A stretch of DNA of 64,000 nt from Photobacterium marinum (GTDB taxonomy: Bacteria > Pseudomonadota > Gammaproteobacteria > Enterobacterales > Vibrionaceae), in NCBI RefSeq assembly GCF_000331515.1, contig NZ_AMZO01000021.1, forward strand, positions 244,122-308,121, written 5' to 3'. The notes under the pieces are model-generated. The model was given only the letters and a program-made list of their open reading frames with translations, did not search any database and was not told where the DNA came from. Position 1 is the first letter of the stretch, and every line of letters starts with the position of its first letter. This document shows, in pieces, positions 33,070 through 44,126 of this stretch. The position numbers were made by a program, and so were the translations under genes.

Positions 33070-33095
33070 AAATGCCCGGCCAAGGCCGGGCATTT
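33070..33095 (-). terminator. icd terminator
   Basis: An 11-bp perfect stem (33070-33080 with 33085-33095) followed on the minus strand by TTTGTTTG. Confidence 0.85.
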
Positions 33096-33120
33096 CGTGA
33101 TGATTCAAAGTCGGTATGAC

Positions 33121-34374
33121 TTACTTCATCTGCTCAATCATATCGTCAGCAAATTCAGAACACTTACGGAGCGTCGCACCATCCATCAAACGCTCGAAGT
33201 CATAAGTTACAGTCTTATTACTGATAGCCGCTTCCATCGAGCTGATGATCAAATCAGCAGCTTCTGTCCAACCCATATGACGCAGCATCATTTCAGCCGA
33301 AAGGATCAGAGAGCCAGGGTTAACTTTATCCTGACCAGCATACTTAGGAGCAGTACCGTGTGTCGCTTCAAACAGAGCCACACCATCACCGATGTTGGCA
33401 CCCGGAGCGATACCGATACCACCAACCTGCGCAGCAAGAGCATCAGAAATATAGTCACCGTTAAGATTCATAGTTGCGATCACGTCATACTCGGCAGGAC
33501 GCAGCAGGATTTGCTGCAGGAATGCATCGGCAATGCAGTCTTTAATAATAATTTCTTTGCCGGTATTCGGATTTTTCATCACCATCCACGGGCCACCATC
33601 CAGCAGCTCTGCACCGAACTCAGCAGCAACTTCATAGCCCCAGTCCTTAAAGGCACCTTCGGTGAACTTCATGATATTGCCTTTGTGAACCAAAGTCAGT
33701 GAATCGCGGTCATTATCGATCGTGTATTGAAGAGCGGCACGAACCAGACGTTTTGTACCTTCTTCTGAAACAGGCTTAATACCGATACCACACTGCTGTG
33801 GAAAACGGATTTTGGTAGCACCCATTTCTTCCTGCAGAAACTGAATAACTTTATCTGCTTCTTCTGTACCGGCCTGATATTCGACACCGGCATAAATATC
33901 TTCCGAGTTCTCACGGTAGATAACCATGTCAGTCAGTTCAGGTTGCTTAAGCGGGCTTGGTACACCTTCAAAATAACGAACAGGACGAGCACAAATATAC
34001 AGATCCAGCTCTTGGCGAAGAGCCACATTAAGAGAGCGGATACCACCACCGACCGGGGTAGTCAGCGGTCCTTTAATTGCAACTTTGTACTCTCGGATGA
34101 AATCCAGGGTTTCTTGAGGCAACCAGGCATCTTCGCCATAAACTTGTGTAGATTTTTCACCCGTATAGATTTCCATCCATTCAATCTTACGGTCGCCGCC
34201 GTAGGCTTTATCTACAGCCGCATCGACAACTTTAATCATTGCAGGGCTTACATCAACCCCGATACCATCACCTTCAATATATGGGATAACCGGGTTGTTA
34301 GGAACGACCAGTTTACCTTGTGCGTCCAGAGTAATCTTATGACCATTTGCTGGTACAATTACTTTACTATCCAT
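33121..34374 (-). CDS. icd: Isocitrate dehydrogenase (NADP+)
   Basis: A 417-residue TCA-cycle enzyme that makes 2-oxoglutarate and NADPH. The N-terminal [16 protein letters not shown] and the substrate segment [13 protein letters not shown], with the serine phosphorylated by AceK in E. coli, are present. The metal/substrate segment [20 protein letters not shown] and NADP motif [13 protein letters not shown] follow. The ATG follows AGGAG. It is divergent from rluE across about 140 bp, the arrangement found in E. coli. Confidence 0.97.
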   Translation of the reverse strand: MDSKVIVPANGHKITLDAQGKLVVPNNPVIPYIEGDGIGVDVSPAMIKVVDAAVDKAYGGDRKIEWMEIYTGEKSTQVYGEDAWLPQETLDFIREYKVAIKGPLTTPVGGGIRSLNVALRQELDLYICARPVRYFEGVPSPLKQPELTDMVIYRENSEDIYAGVEYQAGTEEADKVIQFLQEEMGATKIRFPQQCGIGIKPVSEEGTKRLVRAALQYTIDNDRDSLTLVHKGNIMKFTEGAFKDWGYEVAAEFGAELLDGGPWMVMKNPNTGKEIIIKDCIADAFLQQILLRPAEYDVIATMNLNGDYISDALAAQVGGIGIAPGANIGDGVALFEATHGTAPKYAGQDKVNPGSLILSAEMMLRHMGWTEAADLIISSMEAAISNKTVTYDFERLMDGATLRKCSEFADDMIEQMK

Positions 34375-34515
34375 TTAAATCTCCTAGCGTCCATTTGTTA
34401 TCTTTTTGTAAGATGCGCGCAAATCATACTTGAAATTTTATCGATACGCCACTCAGGATGTTTTTCGCGTATAATATGCCCGTCAACTTAGTATTCCTTG
34501 TATAACACGCTATTT

Positions 34516-35163
34516 ATGAAGCCAAACACCTCACCTCGTCAACAAAGACGTTCAACTAATGAGCGTAGAACATCAAGAAGAATTAATAAACCTAAACGTC
34601 CTCGTGGACCACAGAAGATCATTTTATTTAACAAACCATATAACGTTTTGACCCAGTTCACCGGCGAACCGGGAGATAAAACACTGTCTGATTTCGTCCC
34701 GGTAAAAGACATTTACCCGGCAGGAAGGCTGGATAAAGACAGCGAAGGTCTACTGGTTCTGACTAACGACGGCGTCCTCCAGGCACGACTGACCCAGCCG
34801 AAATCCAAGCAGGCAAAAGTGTATTGGGTTCAGGTCGAAGGCTCACCAACAGAAGAGCAGCTCGATCAACTCCGAAAAGGCGTCACCCTAAAAGACGGGC
34901 CGACTTTACCTGCTGGCGTTGAGCGCATGGAGGAGCCAACGGTATGGGATCGCGTTCCGCCGATCCGTGAAAGAAAAAATATTCCGACAACCTGGCTGGC
35001 AATCACTCTAAAAGAAGGCCGAAACCGTCAGGTTCGCCGCATGACTGCGCATATCGGTTTCCCTACCCTGCGTCTGATCCGTTACCAAATGGCTGACTGG
35101 ACAGTTGACGGGCTTGCGCCGGGCGAATGGCGTGAAGTTAAGCTCCCGACTAACGGCGAATAA
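34516..35163 (+). CDS. rluE: 23S rRNA pseudouridine(2457) synthase RluE
   Basis: A 215-residue RsuA-family pseudouridine synthase acting on 23S rRNA in the peptidyl-transferase region. The basic N-terminal extension (about 35 residues, Arg/Lys-rich) precedes the core [14 protein letters not shown]. The catalytic aspartate lies in [19 protein letters not shown]. The end [24 protein letters not shown], given here in short form as [11 protein letters not shown], is diagnostic. ATG at 34516 is preferred over a TTG at 34498. Divergent from icd as in E. coli. Confidence 0.92.
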   Translation: MKPNTSPRQQRRSTNERRTSRRINKPKRPRGPQKIILFNKPYNVLTQFTGEPGDKTLSDFVPVKDIYPAGRLDKDSEGLLVLTNDGVLQARLTQPKSKQAKVYWVQVEGSPTEEQLDQLRKGVTLKDGPTLPAGVERMEEPTVWDRVPPIRERKNIPTTWLAITLKEGRNRQVRRMTAHIGFPTLRLIRYQMADWTVDGLAPGEWREVKLPTNGE

Positions 35164-35182
35164 CTTCTGATCAAACAATCAC

Positions 35183-35205
35183 CTGCCGACAACTGTTGTC
35201 GGCAG
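35183..35205 (+). terminator. Hairpin after rluE
   Basis: A 10-bp perfect stem (35183-35192 with 35196-35205) with a 3-nt loop and no strong T-run (CTCTCCCATTTT). Weak terminator or 3' stabiliser. Confidence 0.5.
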
Positions 35206-35230
35206 CTCTCCCATTTTGATTTAAAAAAGC

Positions 35231-35259
35231 TACACATTCTTACTGGCATCTACTATCAT
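35231..35259 (+). promoter_or_regulatory. Candidate promoter of mnmA-hflD-purB
   Basis: TACACA (35231-35236) and TATCAT (35254-35259) are 17 bp apart and would start transcription near 35266, at the first base of the PurR-type operator. Matches to the sigma-70 boxes are partial. A second AT-rich element nearer mnmA (TTAGAAT near 35447) is also possible. Confidence 0.4.
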
Positions 35260-35264
35260 ACCAC

Positions 35265-35282
35265 CACGCAAACGTTTGCGTG
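35265..35282 (+). promoter_or_regulatory. PurR-type operator upstream of mnmA-hflD-purB
   Basis: The 18-bp perfect palindrome CACGCAAACGTTTGCGTG contains ACGCAAACGTTTGCGT, matching the PurR consensus ACGCAAACGTTTNCNT at every fixed position. It overlaps a likely transcript start and is followed by mnmA, hflD and purB, the last being a purine-synthesis gene under PurR control in E. coli. Repression by PurR with hypoxanthine or guanine as corepressor is inferred. Confidence 0.85.
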
Positions 35283-35474
35283 ACATTTAAAGCAAAGTAA
35301 CTAGTTAAGAACAAAGACATTATTATTCTTGGCTCATGCTGGCTTAGAGCCCAGAAAAAACGATGGTGAACAGAGATCAAAAAAGCCAATAAAATTATTA
35401 AAGTGTGATTCTGCTCTCGCTCTGTTTCAGTAAAAAGCTTTCTGTTAGAATTACGCTCTTAACACCATTAATGA

Positions 35475-36599
<1,125 letters not shown>

Positions 36600-36613
36600 A
36601 GGAGTTGTCGCAC

Positions 36614-37231
36614 GTGGCACACACTTTATATGACCGTACTATCGCATTTGCAGGTATTTGCCAGGCAGTAAAACTTGTCCAGAAAGTGGCCCGCGACGGC
36701 CACTGTGACAACGATGCGCTGGACGCTTGCCTTAACAGTATTCTTGTTACTGACCCGGCAAATACCCTGGAAATTTTCGGTAGCGAATCGAATTTGCGCA
36801 TTGGCCTGGAAACGCTGTCAGACGAAATCGACAATACACCGTCTGGCAATGAAATTACGCGTTACCTGGTCAGCGTTATGGCACTGGAACGTAAGTTGTC
36901 CAGCCGTCGTGACAGCATGGCACAACTGGGTGACCGAATTGATACGGCGAAACGTCAGGTTGATCACTTCGAGCTGCTTGAAGACCAAATGATCAGCAAC
37001 CTGGCCAGCATTTACCTTGATATCATCAGCCCGCTGGGACCTCGTATCCAGGTTACAGGCACACCGGCGCACCTGCAGCAGCAAAGCGTTCAGCATAAAG
37101 TGCGAGCCCTGCTGCTGGCTGCTATTCGCTCAGCAGTACTGTGGCGTCAGGTTGGCGGTAAACGTCGTCACCTGATCTTTGGTCGCAAGCAGATGGTCGA
37201 GCAAGCCAAAATCCTGCTGGCCCGCTGCTAA
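36614..37231 (+). CDS. hflD: Lysogenization regulator HflD
   Basis: A 205-residue membrane-associated protein that in E. coli affects phage lambda CII stability; its host role is unclear. It shows the family core [28 protein letters not shown] and [12 protein letters not shown]. The start is a GTG at 36614, nine bases after AAGGAG; an in-frame TTG at 36605 is too close to that site. It sits between mnmA and purB, where hflD is always found in this group. Confidence 0.93.
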   Translation: MAHTLYDRTIAFAGICQAVKLVQKVARDGHCDNDALDACLNSILVTDPANTLEIFGSESNLRIGLETLSDEIDNTPSGNEITRYLVSVMALERKLSSRRDSMAQLGDRIDTAKRQVDHFELLEDQMISNLASIYLDIISPLGPRIQVTGTPAHLQQQSVQHKVRALLLAAIRSAVLWRQVGGKRRHLIFGRKQMVEQAKILLARC

Positions 37232-37352
37232 CCTTTTTAATTGATCCTGCCCTTATCCGGCATGTTCATTTTTGTCGCCCTGCCTGTGTCGTAAACCTTT
37301 TACAGATACAGCCCGGCGATTTTGTAACACATTGTATTAACCCTCTAATTAA

Positions 37353-38738
<1,386 letters not shown>

Positions 38739-38761
38739 AGCATAAACGTCATGAATTATCC

Positions 38762-38788
38762 AAGGCCGGCATCATGTCGGCCTTTTTA
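38762..38788 (+). terminator. purB terminator
   Basis: A 7-bp GC-rich stem (38762-38768 with 38778-38784) followed by TTTTTATT. Confidence 0.8.
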
Positions 38789-38868
38789 TTGCCTCAAACG
38801 CAGCCCTTCCCCCTTGTTTCAAAATAACAGCCACCAGCAAGTACCAATACGGTTAGTAAGTAATGCGC

Positions 38869-38874
38869 TATAAT
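38869..38874 (+). promoter_or_regulatory. Perfect -10 box just before roxA
   Basis: TATAAT at 38869-38874 would start RNA near 38881-38882, which is the first in-frame ATG of roxA. No good -35 is seen. If used, the transcript is leaderless or has a leader of about 25 bases. Confidence 0.4.
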
Positions 38875-38881
38875 CGCGGCA

Positions 38882-40039
38882 ATGCTCAACAACAATAATG
38901 ACTATATGTATCAGCTGACTTTTTCATTTGAAGAATTCCTTGCCGAGTACTGGCAGAAAAAACCGACCATTATTAGAGGAGGATTTAATGATTTTGTCGA
39001 TCCTATCAGCCCCGACGAATTGGCTGGTCTGGCAATGGAAGAAGAAGTCGATTCCCGTTATATCGCCAAGCGCGGTGACGAGTGGGATGTACACCACGGG
39101 CCGTTAACCTTCGATAAGGTACCAGAAAATAACTGGTCTTTCGTTGTCCAAGCTGCAAACCACTGGCATGAAGGCGCAGCTCGCCTTGTTACACCTTTCC
39201 GCCAGTTGCCAAACTGGCTGCTTGACGATCTGATGATCAGTTACTCCACTCCCGGTGGCGGCGTTGGTCCTCATATCGACCAGTATGATGTATTCATCAT
39301 TCAGGGGTCAGGTAAGCGCCACTGGCGCGTCGGACCTAAATCAGATGATTACGAAGAAAAGTGTCGGCATCCTGCTCTACGCCAAATAGAAGACTTTGAG
39401 TCAATCATTAATGAAACGCTTGAGCCCGGCGATATCCTATATATCCCACCAGGCTTCCCACATGATGGTTACGCAATCGAAACCTCAATGAGTTTCTCTG
39501 TTGGCTTCCGTTCACCGAAAAAACAAGAGCTTCTGAGCAGTTTTGCTGACTTTGTTATTGCCAACGAGATAGGCGATTCCCACTACCACAACCCGGATTT
39601 ACCAGCTCGAGAAAACAGTGGTGCAATCCTTGATACAGAATACCGGGCTCTTGAAGGAATGATGCGCAGTCTGCTTGATGAACCAGAAAGACTGAAACAG
39701 TGGATGGGGGAATACCTCAGCAATAGTCGCCACGAACTGGATATCATTTCCGCGGAACCGCCATGGCAGATCAGTGAAACTTACCAGTTCCTTGAAGAGG
39801 GGGAAATCATCAAGCGCCTTGGTGGCCTACGTGCTTTCTATTATCCGGAACAGCCCCATATTCTTTATATCAACGGAGAGCGTTTTGAACTACCACCTGA
39901 ATGCGGCCACGCGGCAGGTTATCTGTGCGATGAGGAACAGATAACCCGTGAGCTGCTAGGTAAGCAGCTGGATCACCCGGCCTTTATGGCTCTGCTGACT
40001 CAGCTTATCAACCTTGGTTACTGGTACCCTGTCGAATAA
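38882..40039 (+). CDS. roxA: Ribosomal protein uL16 arginine 3-hydroxylase RoxA (JmjC)
   Basis: A 2-oxoglutarate/Fe(II) oxygenase of the JmjC fold that hydroxylates an arginine of ribosomal protein uL16 (YcfD in E. coli). The iron site is GPHIDQYD (HxD) with a later histidine in PPGFPHDGY. The N-terminal FLAEYWQKKP and ISPDELAGLAMEEEVDSR match YcfD closely. The longest frame starts at 38882 (385 residues); homologues begin at MYQLTFSFEEF, i.e. ATG at 38906 (377 residues). Neither has a Shine-Dalgarno. The position downstream of purB matches E. coli, where phoPQ lie in between. Confidence 0.92.
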   Translation: MLNNNNDYMYQLTFSFEEFLAEYWQKKPTIIRGGFNDFVDPISPDELAGLAMEEEVDSRYIAKRGDEWDVHHGPLTFDKVPENNWSFVVQAANHWHEGAARLVTPFRQLPNWLLDDLMISYSTPGGGVGPHIDQYDVFIIQGSGKRHWRVGPKSDDYEEKCRHPALRQIEDFESIINETLEPGDILYIPPGFPHDGYAIETSMSFSVGFRSPKKQELLSSFADFVIANEIGDSHYHNPDLPARENSGAILDTEYRALEGMMRSLLDEPERLKQWMGEYLSNSRHELDIISAEPPWQISETYQFLEEGEIIKRLGGLRAFYYPEQPHILYINGERFELPPECGHAAGYLCDEEQITRELLGKQLDHPAFMALLTQLINLGYWYPVE

Positions 40040-40081
40040 CCCACACCAATCCCATTCCCAAACGGAATAACCAAGCAAAAA

Positions 40082-40124
40082 AAAGCGCGGCTTTTACACC
40101 GCGCTTTAAGCCTGTCACAGGCTT
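40082..40124. terminator. Tandem hairpins between roxA and oppF
   Basis: A 9-bp perfect stem (40082-40090 with 40099-40107) with A-run before it serves the convergent oppF side, and a second 7-bp stem (40108-40114 with 40118-40124) directly follows, next to the oppF stop. Confidence 0.75.
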
Positions 40125-40127
40125 GAA

Positions 40128-41117
40128 TTAATGTACATTCAGACAGGCAACAGAGTGAACGTCATTACCCAGAAGCTGTGGCTTTTTCTCTGCACAACCC
40201 GCAGATGCCTGAGAGCAACGAGTTCTGAATACACAGCCAGATGGCGGATTCATCGGAGATGGTAACTCGCCTTCCAACAACTCTATTTCTTTCTTGCGCT
40301 CAAGAGCCGGATCCGGAATCGGCACTGCTGACATCAATGCCTTGGTATATGGGTGCTTAGGCTCAGCAAACAGCGCATCACCTTCACCCAATTCAACCGC
40401 ATTACCCAGGTACATAACCAAAACGCGATCTGATATGTGCTTAACAACCGACAAATCGTGTGCAATGAAGATAAGGCTCAGGCCCATTTCTTTCTGTAGC
40501 GATTTAAGCAGGTTAACTACCTGAGCCTGGATAGACACATCAAGTGCTGAAACAGGTTCATCACAAATCACCAGTTTCGGCTTCAGGATCAAAGCTCGGG
40601 CGATACCAATACGCTGACACTGACCACCGGAAAACTCGTGTGGGTAACGGTTAATCACGTTTGGCAACAAGCCCACTTTCGCCATCATTCCTTTAACCTG
40701 CTGCTTCACTTCATCTGCAGACATTTCCGGATAAAAGGACTTCAAAGGCTCGGCGATAATTTCACCTACCGTCATACGCGGGTTCAGCGATGCCAGCGGA
40801 TCCTGGAAAATCATCTGGATTTCTTTACGTTTCTCGCGCATACCGGCATGGCTGAGCTTCGTCAAATCCTGACCAAGCCAAACCACATCACCATCTGTTG
40901 CTTCAACCAGGCCAATTACAGCACGGGCAAAGGTCGACTTACCACAACCGGACTCACCCACCACGCCCAGGGTTTCCCCCTCATAAAGACGAATATCAAC
41001 ACCATCAACCGCTTTCAGTTTCAGGGGTTTTGTCCACGGCCATGCTGACTTCTGAGCGATATCGAAGTGGACTTTCAAATCCTTAACGTCCAGCAATAAT
41101 TTTTTCTGTGCTTCCAT
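40128..41117 (-). CDS. oppF: Oligopeptide ABC transporter ATP-binding protein OppF
   Basis: A 329-residue ATPase subunit. Motifs are Walker A GESGCGKST, the Q-loop FQDPLASLNPRMT, signature FSGGQCQRIGIARAL and Walker B LVICDEPVSALD. The C-terminal cysteine-rich Opp/Dpp domain (CVFRTRCSQASAGC) binds a [4Fe-4S] cluster in relatives. Its start codon overlaps the oppD stop (TAATG), so the two are coupled. Forms the motor with OppD. Confidence 0.95.
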   Translation of the reverse strand: MEAQKKLLLDVKDLKVHFDIAQKSAWPWTKPLKLKAVDGVDIRLYEGETLGVVGESGCGKSTFARAVIGLVEATDGDVVWLGQDLTKLSHAGMREKRKEIQMIFQDPLASLNPRMTVGEIIAEPLKSFYPEMSADEVKQQVKGMMAKVGLLPNVINRYPHEFSGGQCQRIGIARALILKPKLVICDEPVSALDVSIQAQVVNLLKSLQKEMGLSLIFIAHDLSVVKHISDRVLVMYLGNAVELGEGDALFAEPKHPYTKALMSAVPIPDPALERKKEIELLEGELPSPMNPPSGCVFRTRCSQASAGCAEKKPQLLGNDVHSVACLNVH

Positions 41118-42082
41118 TACAACGCCCCCATATCAGAAAAACACGCACGTAAACGACCGTCAGCAAACCCCTGCAGCACAGGTGCTTCCTGCTTACATCG
41201 ACTCGACACCCTATGGCAGCGCTCCTGATAAGGACAACCAACAGGCAGATGCAGCAAGTTAGGCGGGTTACCTGGGATAGTTGGCAGTTCTTCGCCTTCG
41301 GTATCCAGACGTGGAATAGCTTTCAACAGGCCTTCTGTATATGGGTGGGACGGCTTATAGAAAATCTCATCGATTTTACCGTACTCCATCGTACGACCGG
41401 CATACATCACCAGTACTTTGTCACAGCTACCGGCAACAACACCGAGATCGTGAGTGATCATAATGATCGAGGTATTAAAGTCGCTCTTTAGCTCGTTAAG
41501 CAACTCCATGATCTGAGCCTGTACAGTCACATCAAGGGCAGTTGTTGGCTCATCGGCAATCAGAAGTTTCGGACGACAAAGCAGTGCCATCGCAATCATC
41601 ACGCGCTGACGCATACCGCCGGAAAATTCGTGGGGATACATTGAAATACGCTTGCGTGCTTCAGGGATTTTCACCGCCTCAAGCATACGGACGCTCTCTT
41701 CAAATGCTTCTGTCTTACCCATACCCTTGTGCAGCATCAGCACTTCCATTAGCTGATCACTCACCTTCATGTATGGATTGAGAGAAGTCATCGGATCCTG
41801 GAAAATCATCGCGATCTGCTCAGCACGAATCTTATTCAGTTCCTTTTCCGGCAGATTAAGGATTTCACGACCTTCAAACTTAGCGCTGCCACTAATCATG
41901 CCGTTTTTGGCCAGCAGCCCCATAATGGAGAATACAGTCTGGCTTTTACCAGAACCAGATTCACCAACAATACCTAAGGTTTCCCCGCGTTTCAGGGAAA
42001 AATTCAGATCGTTAACCGCGGTGACGATACCGTCTTGTGTTTTAAATTCTACGCGTAGATCTTTGACATCTAATAAGCTCAT
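41117..42082 (-). CDS. oppD: Oligopeptide ABC transporter ATP-binding protein OppD
   Basis: A 321-residue ATPase partner of OppF. It has GESGSGKSQ (Walker A), FQDPMTSLNPYMK, FSGGMRQRVMIAMAL (signature) and LLIADEPTTALD (Walker B), then the C-terminal Opp domain with CPYQERCHRVSSRC. It overlaps oppF by one base. About 75 bp separate it from oppC on the same strand. Confidence 0.95.
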   Translation of the reverse strand: MSLLDVKDLRVEFKTQDGIVTAVNDLNFSLKRGETLGIVGESGSGKSQTVFSIMGLLAKNGMISGSAKFEGREILNLPEKELNKIRAEQIAMIFQDPMTSLNPYMKVSDQLMEVLMLHKGMGKTEAFEESVRMLEAVKIPEARKRISMYPHEFSGGMRQRVMIAMALLCRPKLLIADEPTTALDVTVQAQIMELLNELKSDFNTSIIMITHDLGVVAGSCDKVLVMYAGRTMEYGKIDEIFYKPSHPYTEGLLKAIPRLDTEGEELPTIPGNPPNLLHLPVGCPYQERCHRVSSRCKQEAPVLQGFADGRLRACFSDMGAL

Positions 42083-42157
42083 AATACTTCCTTATAACGT
42101 TTCGCCTTTAGCCCTCAGCGTATTGCTAACCACTGTGAGCTAAAGAACTACTTGTCC

Positions 42158-43072
42158 TTATCTGTCTTTTGGATCCAGTGCATCACGCAAACCGTCACCC
42201 ACATAGTTAAAGCAGAACAGGGTTACGACCATAAATGCAGCAGGGAACAATAGCTGCCAGATTGCAACCTCCATAGTCTGAGAGCCTTCCTGAAGCAATG
42301 CGCCCCAGCTAGTCATAGGCTCCTGAACACCAAGGCCAAGGAAACTCAGGAATGATTCTGTCAGGATCATCGCCGGTACAAGTAGGGTTGAGTACACAGC
42401 AACAATACCAAGCACGTTCGGTACGATATGGCGGGTAATGATACGCCAGCGGCTTACGCCGGAAACATGGGCTGCTTCAATGAATTCCTTACTGCGCAGT
42501 GACAATGTCTGACCACGAACGATACGCGCCATATCCAACCATGAAATCGCACCGATCGCTACGAAGATCAACATGATGTTACGGCCAAAGAAAGTTACCA
42601 GAACAATAACGAAGAACATGAAAGGAATGGAGTAAAGGATCTCCAGAAGACGCATCATAATGCGGTCGGTTCGGCCACCGATAAAACCAGAAGTCGCACC
42701 ATATAATGTACCGATTACTACGGCAACCAGCGCACCAAGAATACCCACCATCAGGGAAATACGACCACCAACAAGGGTACGGGTATACAGGTCACGACCA
42801 AGACTGTCGGTACCAAATAAGTGGCCTTCAGGACCAAAACTCGGTGCTGCGTGCAAAGCATACCAATCGGTATCATCAAACGCATAAGAGCTGAACATCG
42901 GGCCGAAGATAACCGCCAGTGTGATCAGGAACAGAATAGCCAGGCTGAACATCGCGGCTTTATTTCGCATAAAACGAATGCGCGCATCTTGCCACAGGCT
43001 GCGGCCTTCAATTTCCAGTTGTTCTGAAAATTTCTCTACGGCCTTCACACTATCTTTTTTTGTAAGCATCAT
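42158..43072 (-). CDS. oppC: Oligopeptide ABC transporter permease OppC
   Basis: A 304-residue inner-membrane permease of the OppBC type with an N-terminal cytosolic extension, a first transmembrane helix at about residues 40-62, and five more. The EAA loop that contacts the ATPase reads EAAHVSGVSRWRIITRHI. The ribosome site AGGAGGCC overlaps the oppB stop codon, which implies coupled translation. MMLTKK allows either of two adjacent ATG codons. Confidence 0.94.
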   Translation of the reverse strand: MMLTKKDSVKAVEKFSEQLEIEGRSLWQDARIRFMRNKAAMFSLAILFLITLAVIFGPMFSSYAFDDTDWYALHAAPSFGPEGHLFGTDSLGRDLYTRTLVGGRISLMVGILGALVAVVIGTLYGATSGFIGGRTDRIMMRLLEILYSIPFMFFVIVLVTFFGRNIMLIFVAIGAISWLDMARIVRGQTLSLRSKEFIEAAHVSGVSRWRIITRHIVPNVLGIVAVYSTLLVPAMILTESFLSFLGLGVQEPMTSWGALLQEGSQTMEVAIWQLLFPAAFMVVTLFCFNYVGDGLRDALDPKDR

Positions 43073-43084
43073 TTGTCAGGCCTC

Positions 43085-44005
43085 CTAGTAACGAATCTTC
43101 GGATCAATGTACGCAAGCACAATATCAACGACTGCGTTGAAAATAATGGTCAGCGTACCGATAAGAATGGTGATACCAAGAACCAGTGAGTAATCACGGT
43201 TAAAGGCGGCGTTAACAAATAATTTACCGATCCCCGGCAGACCAAAGATGGTTTCAATAACAACCGAACCGGTGATGATACCGACGAAAGCCGGGCCCAT
43301 GTATGAAACAACAGGTAGCAAAGCAGGCTTAAGCGCATGTTTGATGATGATGTAAGGGTAACTCAGGCCCTTCGCGCGAGCAGTACGGATAAAGTTACTG
43401 TTCAAGGTTTCAATCATGCTACCACGGGTGATACGGGCAAAGGTGGCCACGTAAAGCAGCGACATACCAAACATCGGCAACAGCATATATTTAACCGAGC
43501 CATCGTTCCAACCACCGGCAGGCAACCAGCCAAGATTGATTGAGAAGATATAAATCAGAACCGGAGCAAGTATAAATGAGGGCATCACCACCCCGGCCAT
43601 GGCCGTCGACATAATGGTATAGTCCAGCCAACTATTTTGCTTCAAGGCCGCCAGAGTTCCGACTGTCACCCCCATAACCAAAGCAAAGATAAATGCAAAG
43701 AAACCGATCTTCGCCGATACAGGCAAAGCTTTTGAAACCAGTTCATTTACAGTGAAATCTTTATATTTGAATGACGGGCCAAAATCACCCTGGACAATAT
43801 TGCCAAGGTAAGTTGTGTACTGCTCAAAAACAGGCTTATCAAGACCATACTTGGCTTCGATATTTGCCATAACTTCCGGCGGCAGCGGGCGCTCGCTGGA
43901 GAAAGGATTACCTGGTGCGAAACGCATCAGGAAAAAGGAAATTGTTATTAATACCAACAAAGTTGGTATTGCTTCAAAAATCCGTTTTGCGATGAATTTA
44001 ATCAT
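43085..44005 (-). CDS. oppB: Oligopeptide ABC transporter permease OppB
   Basis: A 306-residue permease with six transmembrane helices. The opening MIKFIAKRIFEAIPTLLVL, the conserved MRFAPGNPF segment and the EAA-type loop TARAKGLSYPYIIIKHAL identify OppB. It lies 121 bp after oppA in the operon, and no terminator is seen between them. Confidence 0.94.
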   Translation of the reverse strand: MIKFIAKRIFEAIPTLLVLITISFFLMRFAPGNPFSSERPLPPEVMANIEAKYGLDKPVFEQYTTYLGNIVQGDFGPSFKYKDFTVNELVSKALPVSAKIGFFAFIFALVMGVTVGTLAALKQNSWLDYTIMSTAMAGVVMPSFILAPVLIYIFSINLGWLPAGGWNDGSVKYMLLPMFGMSLLYVATFARITRGSMIETLNSNFIRTARAKGLSYPYIIIKHALKPALLPVVSYMGPAFVGIITGSVVIETIFGLPGIGKLFVNAAFNRDYSLVLGITILIGTLTIIFNAVVDIVLAYIDPKIRY

Positions 44006-44126
44006 AAACTACACCGTTTATATTTCAGTCTGTGACAGTTAGGGTGTTGTCAGTATCAAAAAGATACAAACAACCAGCACTGCCCCCATCCCGGGAGCAG
44101 CGCTTAATTTATTTTTCAGCTGCTTC

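Noticed and set aside
32971..33702. 243-codon plus-strand frame over icd
   Set aside because: Antisense to a fully supported icd; no ribosome site; content is a mirror of icd codons.
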